64,000 bases of DNA from QYOJ01 sp043806735 (GCA_043806735.1 JAZDGR010000050.1:1-64000); one strand, 5' to 3'; positions 51,788 to 59,059 are shown, counted from the first letter of the stretch. The notes: a model not told the origin generated them from the sequence alone. A program made the numbers and translations.

Positions 51788-51949
51788 ATGGAGAACAAAA
51801 CCGAAACTCTTTTGAAATGGCAAAAGCCCATGATTGAAGTGAAGGAAATTTTTGAAAAAACTGCCTTAAATTGTGATGGCAGCCCCTTTAACAATCAACA
51901 AACTAACCCGAAGCAAAGCGCCGGTTCTTGTGGCTATTGGTACAGTTAA
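51788..51949 (+). CDS. Putative RiPP precursor peptide (53 aa)
   Basis: A small ORF that is easy to miss. ATG 51788 is preceded by AAAGGA at a suitable distance. The leader-like first part is MENKTETLLKWQKPMIEVKE, with the W-x-K-P-x-I-x-V pattern seen in leaders bound by PqqD-type domains. The middle is IFEKTALNCDGSPFNNQQ and the end is TNPKQSAGSCGYWYS. It has two Cys (29 and 48), one C-terminal Trp and two C-terminal Tyr, the kind of residues crosslinked by SPASM enzymes or sulfated. No Gly-Gly cleavage site is seen. It lies 88 bp after the radical SAM gene and is followed by a hairpin. The call rests on context and composition; no homolog was searched. Confidence 0.7.
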   Translation: MENKTETLLKWQKPMIEVKEIFEKTALNCDGSPFNNQQTNPKQSAGSCGYWYS

Positions 51950-51959
51950 TGTTACCTAC

Positions 51960-51994
51960 CTATTTCAATCCAGCCAAACCAGCCATTGAAATAG
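51960..51994. terminator. Hairpin after the precursor gene
   Basis: CTATTTCAAT and ATTGAAATAG form a 10-bp stem around a 15-nt loop, 10 bp after the precursor stop. No U tract follows, so it may protect the small mRNA rather than terminate. Confidence 0.5.
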
Positions 51995-52022
51995 ATTAAG
52001 AACATTTTCTTCAGGTATTGCT

Positions 52023-53024
52023 TTGAATAACCCATGGATTGTATCTTATCTTACAAGATGCAATTTTTGGGTTTTTTATGTAACTAGGGTGACGACAAAA
52101 TACGTATACATCTCTTCTCTTCCGCGCAGCGGATCTACGTTGCTTTCCATGCTACTGGGTTCGCATGAAAAGATATTCTCCCCGGGAGAATTTGTATTGT
52201 TCGGTCAGGCGCTTCAGTCTAATTCAACCTGTACCTGCGGGAAACCCATCCGGGAATGCGACTTCTGGGGGTTTATCATTGAAAAGCTGACTCAGCAAGG
52301 TTTTACAGGCAAACAGGAAAACGGGGGTAACTTTGTTACGCTGGTTTATCCTTTTGAATTCATGAAATCACGGCTTCAGAAAAGCCTGATAAAACTTTAT
52401 TACTATGCCTTGCTTCATCATAGCCGGTTCTTAATCGATATTGCGACAGCAAATAGAAAAGGGTATCCCTATCATATGAAAAAGGCAGTAACTAATTCAA
52501 CTATCCTGCTCGAGAACCTGTACCAATATTTTCCTGACCCGGATACCATCATACTGGATGCCAGTAAAACGGTCACTACATTGAATCACCTGTACATCAA
52601 ACAACCCTTTCCGGTGAAAGTGATCGCTTTGATCAGGGACGGGCGGGGCTCCGTAAATTCCTGGCTCAAGTCTGACCAGACATCGTTCATTGATACTGTC
52701 AAATCCTGGCAGTTCCATATGGAGACCCAGCAAAAGTCGCTTAAGGGCATCAAGGCCGGGGATAAAATCTTTGTCAGGTACGAAGACCTTTGCAGGAATC
52801 CTGAAGGTGAATTAAAACGGCTGTGTGATTTTTTAGAGATACCCTACCAGGGGAAAATGTTAGCAATGGAGGGTCCGTTTCACATGCTGGGGGGCAATCC
52901 CGGGACGTATGCAAGCACCAAAACGATCCGTCTTGATAACGGGTGGGCGTGTAGTTTTGATAAGGAACAGCTGACTTTGTTCGACGAACTGGCCGGATCC
53001 CTGAACAAGGAGCTGGGGTATTGA
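52023..53024 (+). CDS. Sulfotransferase-family protein
   Basis: A sulfotransferase of about 311-333 residues. The PAPS 5'-phosphosulfate loop is YISSLPRSGSTLLSMLLG and the 3'-phosphate site is VIALIRDGRGSVNSWL; IFVRYEDLCRNPEGELKRLC and the late Gly-rich part follow as in Sulfotransfer_1/3 families. The start is uncertain: TTG 52023 gives the longest form, but GTG 52089 (VTTKYVYISSLPRSGS) fits the usual N-terminus better. It lies just after the RiPP precursor on the same strand. Tyrosine sulfation of the peptide is possible but could equally be sulfation of a glycan. Confidence 0.8.
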   Translation: MNNPWIVSYLTRCNFWVFYVTRVTTKYVYISSLPRSGSTLLSMLLGSHEKIFSPGEFVLFGQALQSNSTCTCGKPIRECDFWGFIIEKLTQQGFTGKQENGGNFVTLVYPFEFMKSRLQKSLIKLYYYALLHHSRFLIDIATANRKGYPYHMKKAVTNSTILLENLYQYFPDPDTIILDASKTVTTLNHLYIKQPFPVKVIALIRDGRGSVNSWLKSDQTSFIDTVKSWQFHMETQQKSLKGIKAGDKIFVRYEDLCRNPEGELKRLCDFLEIPYQGKMLAMEGPFHMLGGNPGTYASTKTIRLDNGWACSFDKEQLTLFDELAGSLNKELGY

Positions 53025-53047
53025 GGGGATCTACCCCATCCCCCCAG

Positions 53048-53073
53048 CCCCCTTCCCCAGGAAGGGAAGGGGG
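53048..53073. terminator. GC-rich hairpin after the sulfotransferase
   Basis: CCCCCTTCCC and GGGAAGGGGG form a 10-bp stem with a 6-nt loop (CAGGAA), 24 bp after the sulfotransferase stop. There is no T tract. The surrounding C-rich sequence resembles a short repeat near 23880. Confidence 0.5.
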
Positions 53074-53074
53074 A

Positions 53075-53123
53075 GTGCAAAGTACGAAGTCAGATGTACG
53101 AAGTACGAGGAAAGTTAGAAGGC
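53075..53123. repeat. Heptanucleotide array before the AbiE operon
   Basis: Seven units: GTGCAAA, GTACGAA, GTCAGAT, GTACGAA, GTACGAG, GAAAGTT, AGAAGGC. GTACGAA is the main word, the same as at 57504 and the complement at 41122. The end is degenerate. Confidence 0.7.
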
Positions 53124-53146
53124 AGGAATAAGAATCCTAAAAATTT

Positions 53147-53174
53147 GTCAGGTAACTACCGGTATTTACCTGAC
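53147..53174 (+). promoter_or_regulatory. Inverted repeat, putative AbiEi operator
   Basis: GTCAGGTAA (53147-53155) and TTACCTGAC (53166-53174) form a perfect 9-bp dyad placed where the -33 region would be, 7 bp before the -7 box. AbiEi-type antitoxins are known to repress their operon by binding inverted repeats, so this is a likely operator. Confidence 0.6.
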
Positions 53175-53180
53175 TTTTTT

Positions 53181-53188
53181 TATCTTTG
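53181..53188 (+). promoter_or_regulatory. -7 box of the AbiE operon
   Basis: TATCTTTG followed by C, 19 nt before the antitoxin ATG at 53207. It fits TAnnTTTG. The -33 position is taken by the inverted repeat. Confidence 0.55.
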
Positions 53189-53206
53189 CAGCAAATATCA
53201 ATTTCA

Positions 53207-53932
53207 ATGAAAACAACAGATATTATTGGTGATAAAATAAACAGGCTTCCGGTTGGCTATGTTTTCACCTATGAGTATTTTAATCTGCCGGTGGACAAGA
53301 TTGATGCCCTTACCAAGGCCCTTAGCCGTTTGGTACAGGAGGGTAGGATTCGTAAACTCTCTCCAGGCAGGTTCTATAAACCCCGACTTACTGAATTTGG
53401 AGAACTGCAACCTGAAGTTTACCAGGTGGTGAAGGACCTGCTGGAACAAAATGGTAAAATTTCCGGATACCTTACCGGATATTCTGTTTACAACCAACTC
53501 GGCCTTACGACTCAGGTTTCCGGTATCATTCAGATTGGCACCAACGAAATGAAAAAAAGCATCACACGGGGCATGTATAAAATCCGCTTTATGAAGCAGC
53601 CAAATAAAATAACCAGAGAAAACATACCCCTGCTGCGCATTCTCGATGCAATCCGTAACATCAAAGAAATCCCTGATACTACTATAGAGCAATCCTGTAA
53701 AACCCTTTTAACACTCATCAAAAAAATCAATAAATCAGACAGGGAAACATTCCTGCGTCTTGCAAAAAAATACAACCCTGCTGCACGTGCCATGACCGGT
53801 GCAATTTTTGAAATTTGTTTTAGCCCAAAGGCAGCCGAGCCACTGTATAAATCATTGAATCCATCGTCATCATACAAATTTGGAATATCAGCAAATATAT
53901 TACCTAACAAACAACAATGGAATATCCTATGA
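53207..53932 (+). CDS. AbiEi/DUF6088-type antitoxin
   Basis: A 241-residue protein starting at ATG 53207 (MKTTDIIGDKINRLPVGYVF). The N-terminal 65 residues look like a winged helix (ALTKALSRLVQEGRIRKLSPG) for DNA binding; the rest is the AbiEi-like domain (SGYLTGYSVYNQLGLTTQVS). It is the cognate partner of the nucleotidyltransferase toxin that starts 4 bp before its stop, and probably represses its own promoter via the dyad at 53147-53174. Confidence 0.8.
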   Translation: MKTTDIIGDKINRLPVGYVFTYEYFNLPVDKIDALTKALSRLVQEGRIRKLSPGRFYKPRLTEFGELQPEVYQVVKDLLEQNGKISGYLTGYSVYNQLGLTTQVSGIIQIGTNEMKKSITRGMYKIRFMKQPNKITRENIPLLRILDAIRNIKEIPDTTIEQSCKTLLTLIKKINKSDRETFLRLAKKYNPAARAMTGAIFEICFSPKAAEPLYKSLNPSSSYKFGISANILPNKQQWNIL

Positions 53933-54891
53933 ACCTGCACAACGAAAAAAGTTCATTCACAGCCGCTATACAGGCTGCATCCGACAGATTAGGAATACTT
54001 CCGGTATTTATTGAAAAAGACTACTGGATTACATTGGTATTAAAAAGACTTTCAGAAAGCAAATTCAATGATAGTGTCGTTTTCAAAGGTGGTACATCTC
54101 TCTCTAAGGGACACAAACTCATCAATCGCTTTTCTGATGACATTGATATTGCTGTAATCAATGTTCCTGATATGTCGTGCAATAAAGTGAAAAATCTTAT
54201 TCGTGATGTGGAAAAATATATTTCTGCAGACCTGGCAGAAATTACAGATTCTCCGTATGCGAGCAAGGGCTCACGTTTCAGAAAATCCATTTTCACTTAT
54301 CCTAAAACAGGAGATTCTCGCTTTTATCAAGAGGTTTCAGACAAATTGAGTATTGAAATAAATTCCTTTGCCAATCCTTATCCTTACGAAAAGCGCGAAA
54401 TCAACAGCCTTATCAGTACGTCTCTCGCATTAAACAATCAAACTGACCTGATAAAGAAATATGAATTAATGCCATTCGCAATAAATGTCCTTCATACGAA
54501 TCAGACTCTGCTCGAAAAACTGGTTTCTTTATTCAGATCTTCTTTTGAGAAAGACCCGGTCGCTGGCATTTCTGGTAAAATCCGACATTTCTATGATTTG
54601 TTTTATCTTTTATCTGATAAGGATTGTAAAGCACTCATAGATTCTGAAGATTTCTCTGCTCAATTCAATGATGTCTGGTCCCGTGATCAGGTTACTTTTG
54701 ATGAACCGGAAGGATGGCAGGATAAATCAGTTTCTGAATCACCTTTGTTTCTCATATTTCCTGAATTATGGGATGCACTAAGAAGTACTTACAACAAGGA
54801 ATTATTTGCTTTGGCCTTCGCTGAAATCCCTGAAGAAAGAAAGGTTGCAGATGCTTTTATGTACATTATTAACAAGATTTCCAAGGCTTGA
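53929..54891 (+). CDS. AbiEii/AbiGii nucleotidyltransferase toxin
   Basis: A 320-residue AbiEii-type toxin starting at ATG 53929 in ATGA overlap with the antitoxin. The nucleotidyltransferase motif is VFKGGTSLSKGHKLINRFSD then DIDIAVI (G-S and DxD). Family members transfer nucleotides to tRNA or other targets and give phage abortive infection. Downstream motifs (GKIRHFYDLFYLLSDKD) match the family. It is likely part of a small mobile island near tRNA-Ser. Confidence 0.9.
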   Translation: MNLHNEKSSFTAAIQAASDRLGILPVFIEKDYWITLVLKRLSESKFNDSVVFKGGTSLSKGHKLINRFSDDIDIAVINVPDMSCNKVKNLIRDVEKYISADLAEITDSPYASKGSRFRKSIFTYPKTGDSRFYQEVSDKLSIEINSFANPYPYEKREINSLISTSLALNNQTDLIKKYELMPFAINVLHTNQTLLEKLVSLFRSSFEKDPVAGISGKIRHFYDLFYLLSDKDCKALIDSEDFSAQFNDVWSRDQVTFDEPEGWQDKSVSESPLFLIFPELWDALRSTYNKELFALAFAEIPEERKVADAFMYIINKISKA

Positions 54892-54987
54892 TACACATAA
54901 GAGAATAGATTCGTACATAATCCCTCGTGCTTCTTGATTGGTAATTAAGGTTACATTTGCACACAAAAAAACAAATCAAACTACAAT

Positions 54988-55284
54988 ATGTATATCTCCA
55001 TCATGAGCCACTTCATTGATGATAACGGAAACATTGCAAAAGAAATGCATAAAGAAGGCAGAGAACTCGCAAGTTTCTTTGCACTTCTTGTCGATACGGC
55101 CACGAAGAACTATCCTTCACCTGTAAAATCCTCCGGGATAAGATGCAGGAAGAAAAAGTGTACAGGCACCATTGTTATTGGGATGGATACTGAAAATGAA
55201 GTAATTGAGTGGCATTGCACAACATGCAACGAAGGTGGAAAAATAAGTGGCTGGCAAGGTAGCAAGTGGGATAATCGGAAATAG
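54988..55284 (+). CDS. Hypothetical zinc-binding small protein
   Basis: A 98-residue protein, unassigned. Two Cys pairs (RCRKKKC and HCTTCNEGGKISGW) suggest a zinc ribbon in the C-terminal half; the first half is helical (EMHKEGRELASFFALLVDT). It lies between the AbiE pair and an integrase remnant, so it is probably island cargo. Confidence 0.5.
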   Translation: MYISIMSHFIDDNGNIAKEMHKEGRELASFFALLVDTATKNYPSPVKSSGIRCRKKKCTGTIVIGMDTENEVIEWHCTTCNEGGKISGWQGSKWDNRK

Positions 55285-55293
55285 TTTCTAGTC

Positions 55294-55494
55294 CTATCGC
55301 AATTTTTCATTAACATACTCCACCACCCCCTCCATATCCAGCTCTTTATTTGAAGAGAAGTAGCGGATGAAGTGTAAGCCGAATTCAATCCGTTGGCGGT
55401 TCACGGTAATTCTTTCATAGATTGGCATGGTGCCATCTTTTAGCACTTTTGTTCTTTTGATGAAGAACAAGAGGGTACATGTTGCTCGTGTCAT
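55294..55494 (-). pseudogene. Truncated tyrosine-recombinase N-terminus
   Basis: A 66-residue frame begins like the Arm DNA-binding domain of Bacteroidota integrases (CTLLFFIKRTKVLKDGTMPI then YERITVNRQRIEF) and then changes into an unrelated tail (GLHFIRYFSSNKELDMEGVV) and stops. Core-binding and catalytic domains are missing. It is a deletion remnant of an integrase, oriented toward the AbiE genes, next to tRNA-Ser(CGA). Confidence 0.65.
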
Positions 55495-55583
55495 AGCTCT
55501 GATTTTAGGTTTACAAAACTAGATTTTCAGAGCAAAAGAGTGAAATGCAAAGTACTGCAAATCAGTGAGAAATCACCTAAATA

Positions 55584-55628
55584 GGTGGACTTGGCTGTTT
55601 TCGATTTTAGTCCACCGATTAGTCCACC
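55584..55628. repeat. GGTGGACT repeats upstream of the integrase remnant
   Basis: GGTGGACT (55584-55591), AGTCCACC (55609-55616) and AGTCCACC (55621-55628): one copy inverted to two direct copies, within 45 bp before the integrase remnant. They may be arm-type recombinase sites or an operator. Confidence 0.4.
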
Positions 55629-55731
55629 TCATTAGTGCATTTTTCTGCGTTTTTTAGCGTTTTCGGCAAAAAAGAAAACCACTGAAAGCGCAGAATTTCA
55701 GTTGTTTACGTTAACTTGCTTTATTATTCAG

Positions 55732-55820
55732 CGGAGAGACAGGGATTCGAACCCTGGGACCCAGTTACCCGGGTCAACGGTTTTCGAGACCGCCCCATTC
55801 GACCGCTCTGGCATCTCTCC
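55732..55820 (-). tRNA. tRNA-Ser (CGA anticodon)
   Basis: Minus strand: acceptor GGAGAGA with TCTCTCC, discriminator G. The anticodon loop is TCTCGAAAA-like with anticodon CGA, the variable arm is long, and the T arm is CAGGGTTCGAATCCCTG. No encoded CCA. Same 89-nt length as the UGA isoacceptor at 41188. Confidence 0.97.
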
Positions 55821-55825
55821 GGAAT

Positions 55826-55895
55826 CAGTGAACAGTGAAAAGTGAACAGTGAAAAGCATTAATTGTTCATTGTTCGTTGTTCATTGTTCATTTTG
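55826..55895. repeat. Ten-unit heptanucleotide array in the tRNA-Ser(CGA) leader
   Basis: Ten 7-bp units again: CAGTGAA, CAGTGAA, AAGTGAA, CAGTGAA, AAGCATT, AATTGTT, CATTGTT, CGTTGTT, CATTGTT, CATTTTG. It has the same length, the same first unit type and the same position (5 bp from the mature tRNA end, up to the promoter) as the array at 41283, but a different second half. Confidence 0.9.
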
Positions 55896-55900
55896 ATCGG

Positions 55901-55908
55901 CAAAATTA
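55901..55908 (-). promoter_or_regulatory. -7 box of tRNA-Ser(CGA)
   Basis: TAATTTTG on the minus strand followed by CCGATCAAAA, the same start region as at the other tRNA-Ser promoter. The -33 box is less clear. Confidence 0.6.
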
Positions 55909-55973
55909 GGAAGGTTTAAGGAGATAAAAAAGCAATCGTTGATCCATAAATCCCGTTTATTCGTCCATTAAGG

Positions 55974-56004
55974 TTGCATATGGTGGTGAATACAAATACC
56001 TTTG
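55974..56004 (+). promoter_or_regulatory. Promoter of the GWxTD gene
   Basis: TTG (55974-55976), 20 nt spacing, TACCTTTG (55997-56004), 35 nt before the ATG at 56039. Good match to the Bacteroidota consensus. Confidence 0.65.
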
Positions 56005-56038
56005 TGCCGAACTAGTTTTTAATAGAAAAGGATATCAT

Positions 56039-57508
56039 ATGAAACGATTTTTTGCCATAATCAGTCTGTCACTATTTCTTTCCTCATCCGGAGCCGATGC
56101 ACGCAACTTGTGGGCATACCTGAGTTATGCGACGTTTTCCTCTCCGGACGGTCCCTATATTGAAACCTATTTGTCGGTGGACGCAAGCACGGTTTTATTT
56201 GTAAGACAGGAAGACGGAAACTACCAGGCTGCTGTAAACATCATCATGACTTTCAAACAAAATGACGAGATCAAAGCCTATAAAAAATATGAACTGAAAA
56301 GTCCGACCGTAGCAGATACGATGAACCGCAACTTCCAGTTCATTGATCAGCAGAGATTCCTTCTCCCTAATGGGATGTATGATTTCGAAGTTCAGCTGAT
56401 GGATCAGAATAAAAAGGGTCAGCTTGCACCTATGCCCTATACACAGACTGTAACCATCGACTATCCTGCAGGAAAGCCGGCTGTTTCAGGTATTGAGCTG
56501 ATCAAGAGCTATACTAAAAACGAGGCACAGAGTGCAATCAGCAAATCGGGGTTCGACCTGGTCCCGTTTGTGTTTAGTTTCTATCCTTCCGTCGACAACC
56601 GGATGATCTTTTACTTTGAGGTTTACCATATGGACCAATATGCGGGAGCAGGGGAAAAATATCTTCTCTCCTATTTTGTTGAGACTTTCGAGAACAGTCA
56701 GCTGGTTAGAGATCTGGCAAAGAGCAAGAAGGAAATCGCAAAGCCGGTAACTCCCATCCTCGCTGATTTCAATATCAACAACCTTCCGACTGGCAATTTT
56801 AACCTGGCGGTTGAAGTCCGGGATCAGAAAAACAATGTTCTGGCTTCCCGGAAACTGTTTTTTCAGCGAAGTAATCCCAATGCAGAGATGATCATGGAAG
56901 ATTTGACGATGGCAAATACTGTAAGCTCTTTTGTCGAAAAATATACCTATGCTGACAGTCTGAGAGAATATGTAAGTTCGACCTATCCGATCTCTTCTGC
57001 GCTGGAGAAGAACTTCCTGAAAGGGAATCTGAAAACCGCCAGCCTTGGGGTGCTGCAGCAATATTTTCTCGGGTTCTGGCAGCGGCGCGATCCTGCCAAT
57101 CCTCAAAAAGCCTGGGAAAATTACAAATACCAGGTGGAGGTAGCCCAGCACAATTTCGGAACCCCGGTAAAAAAAGGCTATCAAACCGACCGGGGGAGGG
57201 TTTTTCTTCAGTACGGGGCACCGAACGTCCGCGTGGAACGGGCCAACGAACCCAGCAACTACCCTTATGAGATCTGGCAATATTATTCCCTCGGCAACCA
57301 GACCAACCGGAAATTCGTTTTTTACTCTCCCGACATGGTTACCAGTGATTTCTTCCTCCTGCACTCCGACGCCATCGGTGAGATCTACAATCCCCGCTGG
57401 CAGGTCGACCTCCGGAGCCGGATGTACCAAACCCTCGACATTTCCGATACCCAGGTAATCAATGCCTGGGGCGACATGCAGGAAGATTACTGGACCCTGC
57501 CCTATTAA
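56039..57508 (+). CDS. GWxTD-domain secreted protein
   Basis: A 489-residue protein with a signal peptide (MKRFFAIISLSLFLSSSGAD). The N-terminal 280 residues are beta-rich (YLSVDASTVLFVRQEDGNYQ, YDFEVQLMDQNKKGQLAPMP). The C-terminal part matches the GWxTD domain: FWQRRDPANPQKAWENYKYQ, TDRGRVFLQYGAPNVRVERA and SNYPYEIWQYYSLG. The family is widespread in Bacteroidota and related phyla with unknown function, likely in the envelope. A 7-bp array covers its stop codon region. Confidence 0.85.
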   Translation: MKRFFAIISLSLFLSSSGADARNLWAYLSYATFSSPDGPYIETYLSVDASTVLFVRQEDGNYQAAVNIIMTFKQNDEIKAYKKYELKSPTVADTMNRNFQFIDQQRFLLPNGMYDFEVQLMDQNKKGQLAPMPYTQTVTIDYPAGKPAVSGIELIKSYTKNEAQSAISKSGFDLVPFVFSFYPSVDNRMIFYFEVYHMDQYAGAGEKYLLSYFVETFENSQLVRDLAKSKKEIAKPVTPILADFNINNLPTGNFNLAVEVRDQKNNVLASRKLFFQRSNPNAEMIMEDLTMANTVSSFVEKYTYADSLREYVSSTYPISSALEKNFLKGNLKTASLGVLQQYFLGFWQRRDPANPQKAWENYKYQVEVAQHNFGTPVKKGYQTDRGRVFLQYGAPNVRVERANEPSNYPYEIWQYYSLGNQTNRKFVFYSPDMVTSDFFLLHSDAIGEIYNPRWQVDLRSRMYQTLDISDTQVINAWGDMQEDYWTLPY

Positions 57509-57545
57509 TAATTACGAATTACGAAGTTCGAAGTACGAATTAAGG
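57504..57545. repeat. Heptanucleotide array after the GWxTD gene
   Basis: Five clear units: ATTACGA, ATTACGA, AGTTCGA, AGTACGA, ATTAAGG, preceded by a degenerate one. It begins at the stop codon of the gene, as the array at thrS does. Confidence 0.8.
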
Positions 57546-57557
57546 GTGAGAATTTTG

Positions 57558-57565
57558 TACATTTG
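57558..57565 (+). promoter_or_regulatory. -7 box of the glycosyltransferase gene
   Basis: TACATTTG with TTTTG just before it. Because transcription would begin downstream of it, the first possible start codon at 57563 cannot be used and GTG 57584 is preferred. Confidence 0.5.
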
Positions 57566-57583
57566 GGCCTTATTTTCACACCT

Positions 57584-58609
57584 GTGTATAGTGTTGCAGT
57601 CGTCATCCTGAACTGGAACGGGAAAAAATATCTTGAGCAATTCCTCCCTTCCTTGATTCAACATACGGGATCTGACGCTGAAATCATTGTAGCTGACAAT
57701 GCTTCATCAGATGATTCTGTTCCTTTCCTGCAACAGCATTTCCCTTCCGTACGAATCATCCGGAATTCTGAAAACTGGGGATTTGCGCGGGGCTATAACC
57801 TGGCGTTACGTCAGATTGACGCCAAATATTATGTCTTGCTAAACTCTGATATCGAAGTTACTGCCGGCTGGCTGAACCCTGTCATCCGGTTGATGGAACA
57901 GGATCCCAGTGTGGGAGCCTGCCAGCCCAAGATCCGTTCCTGGAATAACCGTTCTGCCTTTGAATACGCAGGCGCAGCCGGAGGTTTCATTGACGAATAC
58001 GGGTATCCCTTTTGCCGGGGGAGGTTGTTTCTGACTATTGAAGAAGATCACGGTCAGTACGATGATGTGGCAGAGATCTCCTGGGCAACCGGCGCCTGTA
58101 TGTTTGTCAGGAGTGACTTGTATCACCGGTTGGGAGGGCTGGACGATGACTTTTTCGCGCATATGGAGGAGATCGATTTCTGCTGGAGGTTACATAATCA
58201 TGGCTATAAAGTACTGTATTGTCCCACTTCTGTGGTCTACCATATTGGTGGAGGAACCCTCCCAAAAGCCTCCTGGCGGAAAACCTACCTCAACTTCCGG
58301 AATAATTTCATGGTGCTTTACAAAAACCTTCCCGCCAGGTTTCTGATCAAGGTGTTTGCCGTTCGTTTACTCCTCGACGGGGTGGCAGCTTACAAATTTT
58401 TGTTTCAGGCCGGGTTTAAAGATTTTTGGGCTGTCGCCAGAGCCCATATCAGCTTCTACAAAGCGTTGCCCTCGTTGCGAAAAAAACGAAAAGCCCTGAA
58501 ACATGCCAGCATGAAAATGATGTACAAGCGGTCCGTCGTCTTCGACTATTACCTCCGCGGAAAAAAACGTTTCTCCCAGCTCAATAAGGATAAATTCTTT
58601 TCTGCCTGA
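57584..58609 (+). CDS. Family 2 glycosyltransferase
   Basis: A 341-residue inverting GT2 enzyme starting at GTG 57584 (VYSVAVVILNWNGKKYLEQF). The GT-A fold motifs are VADNASSDDSVPFLQQ, NWGFARGYNLALRQ, YYVLLNSDIEVTAGWL (DxD-type) and FFAHMEEIDFCWRLHNHGYK (ED-type catalytic region). It resembles rhamnosyltransferase-like enzymes of cell-surface polysaccharide synthesis. The C-terminal 60 residues are basic, suggesting membrane contact. No sugar-synthesis genes are next to it. Confidence 0.88.
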   Translation: MYSVAVVILNWNGKKYLEQFLPSLIQHTGSDAEIIVADNASSDDSVPFLQQHFPSVRIIRNSENWGFARGYNLALRQIDAKYYVLLNSDIEVTAGWLNPVIRLMEQDPSVGACQPKIRSWNNRSAFEYAGAAGGFIDEYGYPFCRGRLFLTIEEDHGQYDDVAEISWATGACMFVRSDLYHRLGGLDDDFFAHMEEIDFCWRLHNHGYKVLYCPTSVVYHIGGGTLPKASWRKTYLNFRNNFMVLYKNLPARFLIKVFAVRLLLDGVAAYKFLFQAGFKDFWAVARAHISFYKALPSLRKKRKALKHASMKMMYKRSVVFDYYLRGKKRFSQLNKDKFFSA

Positions 58610-58610
58610 A

Positions 58611-59033
58611 TCAGGGCTTCTTCAGAAAACTTTCCACAGCCAACCGGTAGGAATCGAGCCCAAATCCGATGATGCTACCTTGTACATGTGGGGATAACAG
58701 AGAGATATGACGAAACGATTCGCGGGCAAAAATATTTGAAATGTGAACCTCCACCACCGGTGTGCTGATCGACTTCACGGCATCTGCTATCGAAACGGAG
58801 GTATGGGTATATCCCCCGGCATTCAGGATGATCCCGTCGTAAATAAAACCAACTTTCTGCAATGCATCAATGATCTCGCCTTCGACGTTCGACTGATAAT
58901 ATTGTATGGTAATCTCCGGGAATTTTTTTCGTAGCTTTTTCAGGTAGACCTCAAAACTCTCGGTTCCGTATATTTCGGGCTCCCTTTTACCCAGCAGGTT
59001 CAAATTTGGTCCGTTAATGATGATCAGCTTCAT
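58611..59033 (-). CDS. aroQ: Type II 3-dehydroquinate dehydratase
   Basis: A 140-residue shikimate-pathway enzyme that dehydrates 3-dehydroquinate. Start at 59033 (MKLIIINGPNLNLLGKREPE) with the catalytic Tyr of EIYGTESF, then NVEGEIIDALQKVG, GIILNAGGYTHTSVSIADAV and VEVHISNIFARESFRH (catalytic His). All family motifs are present. It ends 2 bp from the convergent glycosyltransferase gene. Confidence 0.97.
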   Translation of the reverse strand: MKLIIINGPNLNLLGKREPEIYGTESFEVYLKKLRKKFPEITIQYYQSNVEGEIIDALQKVGFIYDGIILNAGGYTHTSVSIADAVKSISTPVVEVHISNIFARESFRHISLLSPHVQGSIIGFGLDSYRLAVESFLKKP

Positions 59034-59051
59034 GCCGGCTAAACTAAGCGC

Positions 59052-59059
59052 CAAAGTTA
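59052..59059 (-). promoter_or_regulatory. -7 box of aroQ
   Basis: TAACTTTG on the minus strand, 18 nt before the ATG at 59033. Its -33 region is occupied by the 8-bp array. Confidence 0.5.

Noticed and set aside
56486..57430. Long open frame antisense to the GWxTD gene
   Set aside because: It is a shadow of the real gene; composition is not protein-like and no motif is recognised. The same holds for other long antisense frames, for example 62262-63206 opposite the M16 peptidase.
57563..57583. TTG at 57563 as the glycosyltransferase start
   Set aside because: It lies inside the -7 box TACATTTG, so it would not be in the transcript.
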